Below are positions 34,412-46,531 of a stretch of DNA of 64,000 bases, one piece after another. This DNA is from Caenorhabditis elegans (lineage: Eukaryota; Nematoda; Chromadorea; Rhabditida; Rhabditidae). Under the pieces are notes generated by a model. It was not told the DNA's origin. It saw only the letters and a program-made list of their open reading frames with translations, and searched no databases. Numbering within the stretch: position 1 is the first letter of the stretch; every line of letters begins with the position of its first letter. The translations under genes were made by a program, and so were the position numbers. The DNA is taken from assembly GCF_000002985.6 (NCBI RefSeq), contig NC_003281.10, forward strand, positions 8,804,001 through 8,868,000, in the 5' to 3' direction.

Positions 34412-37400
34412 TCTGATTTTGAGGCTGAAAGAAATTAAAGAAATTAAATTTTTTTATTGAAGAACACTGGAAAATGAGAAAAGTATTCAATTACAAGTAG
34501 AATTAATTCAATTTGATGGAGCCAATTTAAAATGAACCATGAAATAACCTTTTAAATGAAGTAGTCTGGTGCAACACTAATAGAGGAAATACGGTATCTA
34601 AATTTTTATACTGGATAAAATCTGTAAAAAGTATAAACGATGTGACGATGACTAGTGGAGGTCAAAATAAAAGATGGGGCGTAACGATGAAGCATAATAG
34701 AAAAGTAGTTTTGGAAAAAAGGAAGCTTGAAGAACCAGAATCGGTAAGGGGGCGCGGCACCCAGTGGATTGGTTTGGCGCGCGTTCAAATTAGGCTTAAG
34801 GTTCAATAATGGATCATTGAGAAGCGTAGAGACGCAGCAAGGCTAATGTGGTACGGATTGACAGGGAGATGGAGCGGCAAAAAGAAGAAGTGTAGAGAAA
34901 GTTGGCGAAGAAGAAGAAGCTGAGAATCGAGATTTGTCACACATTGTTAGAAACTTAATCTATTGAGATATATGGTAATCGGATTTGTTCAGGTGGAGTG
35001 GTCATTCAGAATAGTTCAACAAATATTCAAGCCTATGGATTTTTTGTATAAAAAACTATTGAAACGTCGACTTTCCTTTCAATTCTTATTTTAACTTAAG
35101 ATAAGCATGAGCCATTCAATTTTACACTGGACAATGTTTGAAAGCACCAAAAGCCCATATAATTTTCAAAAGTCAAAATTTCGGTAAATTGCTAAATTTT
35201 TCAATTTTGCATTTATTGAGTTTCGAATATTGAACATCGCAGCAGAAGCAAACACCTAAGATAACTTTTAAAAAACAGTTGAAACGCAATTTAAAAAATA
35301 TGAAATCGTAGAATTTTTTGTATGGCTTCCAGGACGATCAGAGATCAAAACTGAGCGTTTACCATTTTTTGACTGAAAATTAAGAAATTTCAGAAAATGT
35401 TTGACAAGCTTTGCTATGATTTTCTTTAAAATATTGGCAAGTGTTTTGTCAAACTTAGCAAAACCGGTGGAGTCTTGAATCAAGTCTAGTTTTTGAAACA
35501 TGGTGCATCGACTTTAACTATGTACAACGAGCTTTTTCAATTCAGAACTGTGTTTTAATTTAAAAAAAAGAATAAGAAAAAACAATTCGGAAAGGCTGTG
35601 TAAAACTGAAAATGTTTAAATAACTTCGACGCTAGTTGGGAAGTTTAATTGCTGTAAAGCTTCTCAAATCTAAAATGAAAACATCTTGTTAACAACCAGA
35701 AAAACATGCGTAAATGAGAATATGTAAAGCGCATTGGAAAAGGATGGAAACAAATGAAAGGAAATGTCATAATTGGAAGCTATCGGTATTATTGTGCGAA
35801 TTGTTCATTTCGGTTGGCCGCGCCTTCTTCTTCGAATTCTCCAGCAGTTCCTCCTCCTCCCATCATCCTTCCGTTCTCGTCAGTCATCACTGTGTGTTCC
35901 CGAATTTCAACACACAAGAGAAAATGCAAATGTTGGACACAGGTAAGAAAGGTGAGCGAGAGAGAAAAGAACAGATAACCCAAATATTCAGCCTTGGAAA
36001 TCCGATGGATGACACAATTTTGGAAGCGATGATGATAGCGGGTCGGAATGAAAACGGAAAGCAAAGAGGCGGACGTTCGTGTGGTTTTACCCCGAAAAAG
36101 ATGTAAAATCGAGATGACTACAACTACTGCTTGTAAAATTGGACAACAAGAACTTTCCGAAAGTAGTAGTACATATTTGAATTTTATTAGCTAACTACGG
36201 AATTGTTCAAAAACTATCTGCAGGTGGAAAATGTCCAGGTTTTTCGCATTTCCAAGATCACACCAGGGATCCCATGTTGAAACAAAACTGGAAAAATAGA
36301 TTTTTCGCAACAAAAAAATTAATCTATGTATTTATGTAATGTTTTTATGTTTATTTTATGTCTATGTATTTTATGTATGTAATGCTATTTTTGTAAATTA
36401 CCACAAACAATTTTTGAATTTTTAAATTAGTTTTAAGAATCGGAAACGTACCAGGTGTTAAAAATTTCCACCCGCTACGACAAGGACAAGCTTTGATATT
36501 TTCTGAAAAAAAAGTAAAAATGATATTAGGTATATTTTTAACAATGTTTTATTGAGGTAAATTAATTATTGTCATAAAACCTTCCCTAATCCAGAAGATC
36601 ACGGCTATTGTTGGTCACTTTCATGAAAACCACGGAAAAAAAGTGAAATAAGCCTCCGCTGCGGAAAAGTTTTCAAGTACTTTTCGATCAAAAATGAGAC
36701 TTTCGACGCATTAGTATGTCACAGTCTTGACTTAGATGGAGAGAAAGTGTTCGTTTTCTTTATGTTTTTATATAAGTTGTGGTCTTAAAAGTTATTCGTA
36801 GAAAAAAGTATGCAACTATGTTAAAGTGGTCAGTAAGATGACCATCAGTTTTTTATTGTATAATTTAACAACACGCCACACGCTGGTTTTCTGAATGGAT
36901 ATTGAGTCGAAATTTGGAAATTTACCAAAATTTGGCAATATACCAAATTTGGCAGTTCGCCTACATTTTTCAATTTAACCAAATATGACAATTTAACGAA
37001 ATTAATAATGTTTGGTGGTTTTCCAAAATTTAGAAATTTTAATAATTTGGAAATATGTATACCAAAACTTGGTCCTTCGCTGATGATACTCCACATTTAA
37101 TGTACAGTATCAGCTAAACTGAAACCACATTCTAAATAAATTCATGTTATTTAGCACATACAAAAACCCTTGAACATAAAATAAATAGCATTGTTTGGAT
37201 AAAAAGTCGTCGTGGAAAACGGGCACAGCTGGATGATTTCAATCCTTTCATGTTGCAACTAGTTGTTTTGGTAACAATTGGTAACATTAGATCAGTCACC
37301 ATGAATGGAAGTAACCGATGCAAAAAAAAGAGGAAAAAGATAGATAACTGGGTCACCTGCTGACCCAAAAAACCATCAGTGACTAACTGACTAAGCAGGT

Positions 37401-40300
37401 ATACGGTCATAATGATGTGATATTAGGTAGGTATTGTTGGCGTGTAAAGTACACATATTGAAACTGTAACTTTTGATAGGTTTTATTGTATTGTGATTCA
37501 GACAAGTTCATGGAATATTGAATGTTGTAATTGTTGAAAAATTATTACATTGAACATCCCAATTTGAAACTTAATTATCAAACGTTAGCTTTCCAGTTAC
37601 ACAACTTGCCTACCGAATCCGAAATGGCGCCAATTATTTTTTGTGGTTCTACAAAATTATTGAATGCGGCCTGATGTTCCAATAATTTTATTCAATAAGA
37701 AAGAAGCGCCAAACTTTAGAATGTTTGATTTGTCTGAAAATAATGTATGTATGGAAAGATGGTAGAGATTGACCATAGTTGCCAAAAAATTGTCCAAAAA
37801 CTTTTGAACAAATAGCTCATTTCAGTCAACTTTTATATTCCTTTCAAGTCTTCACAGTAGTTTTACTACATTTCAGCACTGATTTTTTAAATGAGAAACA
37901 TTGAAAAAATGCTAAAAAACACTAATTTTTGAAAATTGTCCCGCTCTAGCCTAATTTTTATGTTTAGCCATAACGTTCGATATTAAAATTTGTTCTTAAT
38001 TATTTGTTTACAATAATCCAGTTTATTGTTCCAGAAACGAAAACTCACAAAACACTAATAAGGTGGACCACATGTGATGAAAGAGAACGCGAATCACCAT
38101 TTAGCCTAATTTCCGTTACGGAAATTCCATTCCTGACAGGTAATGGCCTCGTCAAACTTTGAGGTCACACATTGAGAACAATTGAGTTGGAATTCTGGAT
38201 TTGGGCGTTGTTTTTTATAAGGGATCATGTTTGAACTCACGCCTAAACAATTCTTTTTTATAAGAAAATCTTGGTTTACTTTTTCAAAAATTACTGTATC
38301 GAAGTAAAGAATTTGAAAATCAAACTTGTATGAATATCTGTATATAAAGATCTCACAAAGTTATTGTTAAGTTCAAACACTATTCCAAAAACTCAATTTT
38401 AGAATTTTACAGATTATTTAGAAAATGAATGAAAGCTAAAAACAGCAACAATTCTAAATACCTTCAGCTTAATCTTGTACTAAAAGATATAATGATGATG
38501 AATAAAAGCGGGAAATCAAGAGAGAGAGTGACTATGACTGTAGCCGTTGTGAAGATGAAAGTCAAGAGGACGAAGAATCGGACGGAAAAAAGAAGCGGAT
38601 TGTACGGAGAGAGAGGCCGGTTACTGCGTTTGTGTGAAGTTTGGGAGAAAGAAAAGGGAATAGTAATAGTTCTATGCCTTCAGAACATAGCTTCTCTCTC
38701 TCTGATTAGCTACTTTTTTCAGATGCAATAAATGCTACTTAGCCGGATGCCCGGGATAATGTCTTTGAAGTCTTCAAGACATAATTAGACCGAAAACAAT
38801 AGGATGGTCGAGGCGAAATGGATGAATTTATAAAAAAAGGCGCTAAATGACCCTAAAACGAACAGAAAATGGGAAAGTTTAGATTTGAAAAGATTGCGGC
38901 AGATGAGAGGTGTGTGGAAGGGTTGCATTCAAATTAGAAAGTAGCAGAAGCAGCAGCAGAAGAAAATGGAATTTCAATCAGAAAAGTTTCGAAATTAAAA
39001 TGTTTCTAGAAAGTAAATACTGTGAGGAGTACCTGTTTCAGTATAATCATGTATTTTTTCATTCAGCGAAAAGGCAATATATAAACAGTGAGAAGATTAA
39101 ATCCAGCATCCGCTGATTAATTTTTGAAGTAGAGTATCAAAACTTAAGCTAATTAATGAGTTATCACTTTGAAAATACAATCGTTATTGTCCAAAATGAC
39201 CAAATATCATAATAAAAAAACCAATTTTTCAAAGAAATTTCAGTCAGAGTTTTATTTATTTATTTATTTATTTTAATATGATTCCATACATTTTGGTATT
39301 GTCAAGTTATAAATTGAACTTTTTGAATAACTTCAAGGATATCTACAGCTTTGAATGTATTCCAGAAACAAATTAAAACCCCTAGAATGTACACGAGTAA
39401 TTGAAAAGAAATTAGAATCGAAAACTACATAGAGCTCGTAAAAAACTAACTCTCTTTACTAATTTTTGACTGTATATATAATTCTTCAAAAGGTTTTCGA
39501 AATAATAATATTTTTCGTTGAAAAATGATTAATTGGATGTAGTCCAAAATCACCAACTTCGATGTTTTCCAAAAACAAAAAAAAGATCAATCACGAAGCC
39601 AACGAAGAAGTCAACCAACTTGCCCGCTACTTTGACTTTTTATTGAAATGTTCACAAGCTCATTCAACTCGACAATGACATATTACCATTGTCCTTGTGC
39701 CGTCTCGTATGCGAAACCGGTAATTTTAAAGTTTAATGTCTAACACAACTAATACTAATATTCGGAATGAACACTGTGCCTGTCTATTATTGTAATTTTC
39801 GATTGAAAAAGAAGAACTAAAGTTTTTGTAGTATTATCCAGAAATGTTACAGTTTTTGCACAGAAATTACGCTACCCGGTCTCGATACGAAACAATTGTT
39901 TATAATGCGAAATGCCTTTGGAGACTACTGTAGTTTCGAAATTTCATTACTGCTGAATTTTTATTTATTTATTTAAAAACCTAAATATATTTAAAAAAAA
40001 CAATTAAATTTTAACAAGCCTTCCAAAAATATGAATTAAATTTCGATTTAAATTCCACAGCAACAAAAGTTAGAAATTACAGTACTTTTCGTGTCGAGGC
40101 CATGTACCGTAATTATGGAGCAAATCGTAAAAATTCGCGTATATCCTGGATGATTGAACCAAATCTTCTACGGTTTTTGTAATCTTTTCTAGATAAAAAC
40201 CCCGAGAAAAAAACAGAAGAAATCCGAAAAACGGCTTAGCGGTAAAACGAAAAAGCGGTTAAATGAAACGGTCAACGCGGGAATGGAAAATACGGGAGAT
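34412..40300. other. Intergenic region, 5.9 kb
   Basis: No gene supported. Contents: a GC-richer block at 35790-36110 open in several frames on both strands but with no splice-supported structure; TTATGTA-type simple repeats at about 36320-36385; degenerate AATTTACCAAA repeats at 36890-37060; a purine-rich block at 38510-38650; a TTTA microsatellite at 39250-39275; and an inverted-repeat element at 39863-40114. Some of this is probably promoter DNA for the Cys-rich protein gene. Confidence 0.4.
39863..40114. repeat. Inverted-repeat element, GGTCTCGA family
   Basis: The left arm, GAAATTACGCTACCCGGTCTC, continues through GCCTTTGGAGACTACTGTAG. The right arm, ATTACAGTACTTTTCGTGTCG, continues through AGGCCATGTACCGTAATT. 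The arms are imperfect reverse complements about 250 bp end to end. It is a relative of the element at 41427-41755. Confidence 0.7.
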
Positions 40301-40301
40301 T

Positions 40302-40541
40302 TTATTGTGTCAAGGTCAGTAACCCCCTGGTGATATACTCCGAAATGAGACAATTCATGGATTGTCGACAGTAGGAGGCGGTGTTATCTCTTATGTCATG
40401 TCTCTTGTACCCCCACCGCAACCGATTAGGTTGTCCTATGGAAAGTGTGTCGAAACGGCGTGAAAAGGTGTATGACAGTAGAGATGAAAGAATCAGTATG
40501 TACAAAACTTTATTAAGTTTTCTGAAAACGTTCAGAGCCAT
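40302..40541 (-). CDS. Candidate small secreted peptide precursor in the msrB 3' region
   Basis: A 79-codon frame from an ATG at 40541 to a TAA overlapping an AATAAA signal. It begins 36 bp after the MsrB stop codon, and no polyadenylation signal is seen between them, so it may lie in the MsrB 3' UTR. Residues 1-27 look like a signal peptide (basic start, then VLYILILSSLLSYTFS). Next come RRFDTLSIGQPNRLRWGYKR, with dibasic pairs at both ends, and a tail with two cysteines, SYCRQSMNCLISEY. This is the layout of a neuropeptide or hormone precursor, but I cannot assign a family. It could equally be chance. There is no trans-splice acceptor as good as those of neighbouring genes. Confidence 0.35.
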   Translation of the reverse strand: MALNVFRKLNKVLYILILSSLLSYTFSRRFDTLSIGQPNRLRWGYKRHDIRDNTASYCRQSMNCLISEYITRGLLTLTQ

Positions 40542-40576
40542 CGCCGCTCCAAATTTAAGGAAAAATAATAATAAGT

Positions 40577-41175
40577 TTAATCTTTCTTCTCAAAAGCCAT
40601 GCAGACACTGTTAATACAGTATCTCTCGCCAGTTGTTTCTTTTGGTCCATCGTTGAAGACGTGACCGAGGTGGGCATCACACTGAAAATTGTATTTTTGC
40701 GCTTGCATAATAGTGTTCCTTACCGTTTTACATCGAACCTCCGTCCGATGCATTCCGTGTGATCTGTCCACAATTCTTACAATATTCGCATCTTGTCCCA
40801 CGGATTCCGAGAATGCTGGCCAGCCACACCCTGCCCAGAATTTGGCGTCGGAACTGAATTATTGAATTTATTGTTTCAAAAGTGGATATAATAAAATTCA
40901 CTCACTTGAAAAGTTCTGAGCCACAACACAAACATACATATCGTCCCTTTTCAAAGTGGTCATTGAATCCGCCAGTGTGTGGAGTCTCGGTTCCTGAAAA
41001 CAGTAAATATGTTTAATTTATTCAGAAAAAAGAAAATACCTGATTCTCTGGCAACTCTGTAAACTTCATTTGGCAAAACCGATTTCCATTCCGTTTGTTT
41101 CACATCTTTCGGATTTTTTTCAACTTTAAGCTTCGATAAGCCAACATCTTCCATCCTGAACTTTTTCGTTGTCAT
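40577..41175 (-). CDS. Methionine-R-sulfoxide reductase B
   Basis: Exons 41175-41040, 40993-40906, 40853-40724 and 40681-40577 join in phase to 152 aa. MsrB reduces methionine-R-sulfoxide in oxidised proteins using thioredoxin. The hallmarks are present: [27 protein letters not shown] with the first zinc-binding Cxx[11 protein letters not shown], then CDAHLGHVF with a further CxxH-type zinc cysteine region, and the catalytic Cys in [11 protein letters not shown] near the C-terminus (cysteine, not selenocysteine). The start at 41175 follows a TTTCAATTTCCCAG acceptor. The N-terminus is short and shows no clear mitochondrial presequence. The gene is flanked downstream by a possible peptide frame and upstream by an inverted-repeat element. 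Confidence 0.92.
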
Positions 41176-42099
41176 GGTTCGGAAGACTGGGAAATTGAAA
41201 ATTCGACGAAAAATCTAGGAAAAAAGTACTTTAATAAAATGAAGCCAATTTCTGCTTCTTGTTCGCAAAAAGAATGACAAAAAATTATGATTCATAATCA
41301 GGTGACTGATATATCATTTAAATAAATAATGAGTTTCGACAATTTGAAACACGCCTTTTTTTAATCAAAAAATGTCCATTTCAAGCGGAGAATTCGCAAT
41401 ATTATCCAGAAGCAAAGTTTTGCGCTAAAATTACGGTACCCGGTCTCGACGCGACAAATTTTCGCTGGATTCGAATCGATGTGCGCCTTTAAAAGTACTG
41501 TGATTTAAAACCTGTGTTGAAATGGGAATTATATCGATTTTAAATGTAGTTTTTCGATGAAATTATTTAAAAAATATATTTATTCATTCTAATACTAAAA
41601 TTTTTACAAATCACGAGACAAAAACAAAATTGAAAATCGATGAAAATTTTGCAGCAACAAAAGTTTTAAATTACAGTAGTCTTTAAGGCGCACAAATTGA
41701 AATTTTGAATTCAATCAAAGATTTGTCGTGTCGAGACCGGGCAACGTATTTTTGACCAAAATTCATTGCAAAATAGAATACATTTATTTAAAGTGTTAAG
41801 CAGTGAAAACTGGATATCCAATTTTTCTTTTCCTTGAATCTGAAAGAAACAAAATAGTCGAAATAATAATTCATTTAAAAACGGGAATGTTCAGGTAACA
41901 AATTGAAAATTATTGAATGTAAAAGTTGCATTATGAGTGGTGGAAGAGAGATATTACACCGAAATATAAGATATCTAGATGGGAGACAGAATGAGATTAG
42001 ATTTTGAGAATCGCGCGAAACATGAAGAATCACGTTTCACGTAAAATTGTTTGTGAGAACCCGAAAAAAAATAACAAAATATGATTGAAAATTAATGAA
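41176..42099. other. Intergenic spacer with inverted-repeat element
   Basis: Apart from the hairpin element at 41427-41755 I see only AT-rich sequence. It should contain the MsrB promoter or outron and the 3' UTR of the coiled-coil gene. No gene is seen. Confidence 0.5.
41427..41755. repeat. Inverted-repeat (MITE-like) element, GGTCTCGA family
   Basis: The left arm has ATTACGGTACCCGGTCTCGA, then TGTGCGCCTTTAAAAGTACTG. The right arm has TTACAGTAGTCTTTAAGGCG, then TTGTCGTGTCGAGACCGGGCA. The arms are about 90-100 bp each around an AT-rich loop and contain no frame of interest. Confidence 0.8.
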
Positions 42100-43767
42100 T
42101 TATTCAGGATTCAGCGAGTGTACGTCTTCCTGCTGCTCCATCGCCTCTGATTCTGGTTTCAAAGCCTTTTGTTCTTCAAGTTCTGGTTCCTCGAGTTTTA
42201 CGATTTTGAGCGAGCTCGGATCTTCCTGCTCCGCACTTGTCGATGGTTCTTGTCCAGGTTCCAAAACATCTGATACGAGATTTGGATCAGCTACTTGCTC
42301 GAATTTGAAGTTGTATCCAAGAGTCAGGATTCTGTCACGGAACATCATTCTAGCTTCAACGTCCGCGTTGGTGGCGTTTTCGAAACTGAAATTGAAAAAG
42401 TTAGAACATTAATCACAGCGAATAATTTCGTTTAAAACTAACTCAAGCTGGCATCTGACACTTTCATAAACGTGATGTTTAATCATATGCGCAAAGTAAT
42501 CTCGTGCTCTTGGGAACTTGATAACGCATCTCTGACAGTGATCTCGTTCAATTAGATTCTTCTTTCCAATTAACTTATTTCCGTTAAATCCATAATAGTG
42601 AAGTGATTTGATTGTTGCATTATGGAGGTCTTGATCTGAAATTTTCAACATTTTGTAAAATAGGTCACAAATAAAGAAACTCACAATGCTCGAACAGATT
42701 TGCAAATGTATAATGAGGACCCTTTTTGCACACTTTGCATAACTTTGAAACATGCTCCGTATTATCGTATGGTTTTCGTGTGGCTGAAATCGTTATTCTT
42801 ATTTAACACAGATTCACAGAAACTTACAAAGCTCAGGGACCAGATCAGCATCTTCAACTTCTTGGCTTGACGCTTCCTTTTTCTTGCTTTCCTCCAAAAT
42901 CTTTTTCACCAATGCGGTCACCTCTGGCTTATCACTATCAGATTCGATTTCTCGCCATCGTGATTCAGTTCTTCTTCTTTTTCTCTTTTCCCCTTCCGGC
43001 TTTGCTAGCTGTTCTGACGATTCTCCAACCTCAAAAGTACTCATCCTTCTCGCCACTGCTGCTTTCTCTGCAGTTTCTCTTATTTGAGCAGCAGCAGCAG
43101 TTTTCTGTTGCTGCAACTGTAAACATTTTCTCAAATCTTCTGCTTTACGCTTTTCTTCGTCTTTTATGGCTTTTTCTTTTTTCTTTTCATCAGCTTTCCT
43201 TTTTCGTTCATATTCAGCTTCAGCTTTTCTTCTCTGCTCTTCTAGCAATTTTCGATGCTTTTCTGCTGCGGCAGCAACCGATCGTCTCGATTGTTCCACG
43301 TCGATCCTTCTCCTTTTTGGCTTTTCGTCTTCGTACACATAATCGTAATAATCATCGTCCGAATTCCTGTTTCTTGATTCTCTTGACATAGGAGAAGCGG
43401 GAACTGAAACTGTATAAAGATTTAATAAGGTTTTCTCGTATTTTTTTTCATTAAATTGTATTTAAACATAGCTAATCGGCATTTTCTTGAATACATAATC
43501 CGAGTGTTTACGTGGAAAAACCTAAAACCTACGAATTTCAGAACCTTCATCTGGTCTATGCGCAGTTCCTTGAATCATCTGCCTATTTTGTTCAGTCTTT
43601 TTCCACATTTTTAAATCTTTAATTTCAGCCAGTTGGCTGTCAAGTGCCTTAGATAGACTCAAAATAACGCTATCTTTCTGGTCATTTTTATCCTGCAGTA
43701 CTCCCACCATCGATTCAAGTGTTGCCACTCTGTCAAGAAGATGTGCTACGTCAATGTCCGAATTCAT
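42100..43767 (-). CDS. Charged coiled-coil nuclear protein with C2H2-like fingers
   Basis: Exons 43767-43533, 43409-42828, 42783-42685, 42635-42443 and 42385-42100 join in phase to 464 aa. The N-terminal exon encodes a short coiled coil ([21 protein letters not shown]). Exon 2 has a KPKRRR nuclear-type motif and a long Lys/Glu/Arg/Ala helix. Exons 3 and 4 each have a CxxC followed by histidines: [19 protein letters not shown] and [22 protein letters not shown]. The second is a C2H2-like finger. The tail is acidic. The gene is probably the last of four in an operon. An internal ATG at 43389 could start a shorter isoform, because exon 2 enters in frame with it. I do not recognise a named family. 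Confidence 0.75.
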
Positions 43768-44041
43768 CGGAAAAATTTAGGTTCGATTTTACTGCCGCGC
43801 TCTGGAACAAAACAGAAGCATCTCTTGAATTTTTAAGTTATCAAAAATAAGGAAAAAATAATAATAAAGATTGAGGAAGCCCAGTGCCAGTGGTAAGGAA
43901 TAGGTGTGCAGTAGAGCGCAGTTGCATTCTCTCATCGAGACGCAGAGAAAAATTTTTTTTCCGAATGCGAATATTAACATTAATGTTTAAAAGATGACCA
44001 GTAAGAAATATATATGTTGTGGACACTCAAGAGGTTTTATT

Positions 44042-44470
44042 CTATATTGCAATTTTTAGAATGAAAGAAGTTTTTGTGAAATTATAATCTCCGGCTACTT
44101 TCAGAATTTCACATTCTGAATATTGTTCCTTATCACTATCTAATCAAAAAAGAAAACATTACTCACGAGAACATGAAGTATCCCGGTCATAGCTCCGTTT
44201 AGATTCACTCCATATTAATCCTAATGTGTCCATTGTGTGATCAGACCATAGTTGATAGGACTGTGACATAACTTCATGAACTTTTAACATGTGCTGCTGA
44301 TATTCGAGCCGATCGGACAATGTTTTTCCGCAATAGTAGCATAAGTAGTGGTTTAGAGTTGATGGATCCACCCGAACATTGTTTTTGTATCTGAAATATT
44401 CGATATTTAATAAACTAAATCTTAAAGAATAGACTAACCTTTGAAGAAGCGAGCTGGTTGGTTTCACCAT
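44042..44470 (-). CDS. Small single C2H2 zinc-finger protein
   Basis: Exons 44470-44439, 44390-44167 and 44139-44042 are in phase and give 117 aa. One C2H2 finger is clear: [24 protein letters not shown]. The rest shows no known domain. The start follows a TATTTTAG acceptor at about 44487, and the stop codon is followed at once by AATAAA, which supports a separate gene rather than upstream exons of the next one. The finger spacing resembles the CxxC...HH modules of the adjacent coiled-coil gene, so the two may be related by duplication or act together. Confidence 0.7.
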
Positions 44471-44798
44471 TATTTGATGATTATACCTAAAATAAACTCT
44501 TGAAGTACTCAAAAATTCGAATCAAACTTAAGGATGCTAAGGAAAATACCTTTTCAATAAAATACCGTAGCAAAAACTCATATAAAACAACATTTTATTA
44601 TACGATCATGCAGTTTCTTCATATATAGAAAATTAAGCTAGCAAGCAGAACCATTGTGACAAAGTTGAGCACAATGAGATGTTCTAGAAGACGCATATAA
44701 TTTAAAATGAAACATAACAGGGAACGATAGAAAATTCAGCAGAAGAGACCCATTTAAGTACGACGAGAGGAATGACAAAAAAGAACATTGGAGAGAGC

Positions 44799-45869
44799 TT
44801 AGGCGGAGGATCGCATACGAAGCTCGTCGCGAACTTGCATAAGAATCCATCCGAGAACATTCTTTCCGTTGGCCACCAATGGCAAATACTGAACGTTGTC
44901 GACGACCACGTTTTCCGGATATTTGAGGCTCTGATTGACATGGCGATCCACCCAAGTGCTCGTATACTTGGCATTGGCGCCGGCAGCGAAGTACGTGTCT
45001 CTGAAAAAAGGTTTGTAAATAATATTGTTGTTAATAATATAATACTAACCCGATATAAGTCTGAATGAGGATTTTGTCTCCGGTATCGAGAAGCTTGACT
45101 TTCAGCTCATCGTTTTGATTGAATTTGTGATAAATAACATGCTTGAGCACAGCGATACTGTCCTTGTCCTTCCAAGCGGAGATCTTTTTGGCTGGAATCT
45201 TCGCCTCTTTCAAAATATTCTTCGTCGCTTTCTTCACCTCGATCGGAGTTTCAGAGGCTTTCAACTGAGCAGCAGACTGTTCACCAGTGAGCACATAGAG
45301 TTTGCATGCTTGATAGTAATGCTCAACCGAGTTATACTCATTTCCATCCACAACAACAGTACACGGGTAGAGTGCAGACAGATAATGAGTAGGACCATTG
45401 AAGTAGACTACATTGTCCGGGGCGATCGGAAGTTCACGGGACTTTATTTCAGATGGAAGAGCAACCTAAAATAAGATAATTTTTGTCGAACTTCATTCTT
45501 TACTTTACTTACGACTTCCTGTTTCTTCAGAAAAACTCTGAATGGCCGTTTCCCATTTTGCTGAGCGAAATTATTTTTCTTGGATCCTTTTCCTTTAGCA
45601 TTCGTCTTCTTTGGCTCAACAACTGGCGATTCAGCAGGAGAAGAATTTCCAAGACCAACTGGAGATTTCGCAGGAGACACCTGAGCAGGGCCAGCGGTTT
45701 CTTGCTTCAACTATAAATTTAGAAATTATTTATTAAATAGGATTCCAGCAATTCCTACAATTTGTACATATTTTGGTCTTTGCTCGGCATTCTTTTCAGG
45801 AAGAGCCGATGCCAACGATTTAGTCTCATGAAGACCTTCCGGTGGTTGTCCGACCGATTTCTTGTTCAT
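44799..45869 (-). CDS. NADAR (YbiA-like, DUF1768) domain protein
   Basis: Exons 45869-45759, 45710-45513, 45465-45050 and 45000-44799 join in phase to 308 aa. The C-terminal half is a NADAR domain: [19 protein letters not shown], then [18 protein letters not shown], and later [14 protein letters not shown] and [19 protein letters not shown] proteins hydrolyse or bind ADP-ribose/NAD-type and riboflavin-intermediate N-glycosides; bacterial members remove ADP-ribose from nucleic acid. The N-terminal half is low-complexity (Pro/Ser/Lys, with KGKGSKKNN). The start follows an ACATTTTCAG acceptor at 45877, 231 bp from the upstream stop, consistent with an internal operon gene. Catalytic status is inferred from the family, not shown. 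Confidence 0.85.
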
Positions 45870-46107
45870 TTTTGGTTCTGAAAATGTTCTGTTAATAGTG
45901 AGATTATTTTGATAAAGATTTCGAGAAATATTGAAATATGCGAAAAGGTAGTCAAGTGGAATTGTCACCAGTAGGAAAACGAAAAAGGCATTTAAAAAGT
46001 ATAACATAATTTTAACAAAATCAACATATTTAACAAACAAGAGCTATCAACCGTTATAAAAGACTAAGTAAAGAAGTCGAAAAGTTATCGAAATAATCAA
46101 CAAATTT

Positions 46108-46531
46108 TCAAATTATTCCACCAAATTTGGCTTCTGGGCTTTTCGCATTCGTGTATTGCTCCAAACTTCGGATTTCTTCACGTCGAATCGATCTCAGTTT
46201 ATTCTCAAAGTCCATCTCAAAATCCACAAGATTTCCAGATTTGCAGAAGAGATCAAAATCCGGAGAGATCAGCCTTTTCAAGTCATAAACAATATCGGGA
46301 GTGGGAAACGCGAATTCTCTACAAGAAATGCGAAAATTAAATTCCTTTTTTCGGTAGACTAGAAATTACTTACAAAACTAAAACTGCTAGTCCAATTTGC
46401 CACAATATATTTGCTCCGGAAACTTTGACGAAATCAAAAAAAGCCTCTTTTTTGTTTTTGAACACTATTCGCTCCCGATTTGGCAAGAATTTCCAGTTTT
46501 TGCTGAGTAATCGACGAGTTATTGAGAACAT
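46108..46531 (-). CDS. Small membrane protein, family not recognised
   Basis: Two exons, 46531-46374 and 46318-46108, join in phase to 122 aa. The N-terminus is basic and amphipathic (MFSITRRLLSKNWKFLPNR), suggestive of a mitochondrial targeting sequence. A hydrophobic segment, ANILWQIGLAVLVL, spans the intron position. A charged helical C-terminus follows (ENKLRSIRREEIRSLEQY). The size and plan recall small inner-membrane assembly factors, but I cannot name one. It is the first of four same-strand genes at 230-330 bp spacing. Coding support comes from phase continuity and clean splice sites. Confidence 0.65.

Noticed and set aside
35714..36106. 130-codon plus-strand frame
   Set aside because: Low-complexity, with overlapping open frames on both strands and no splice-supported extension. 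It looks like composition rather than coding.
42867..43391. 174-codon plus-strand Phe/Leu/Ser-rich frame
   Set aside because: Antisense of the Lys/Glu/Ala-rich coiled-coil exon, a known source of false open frames.
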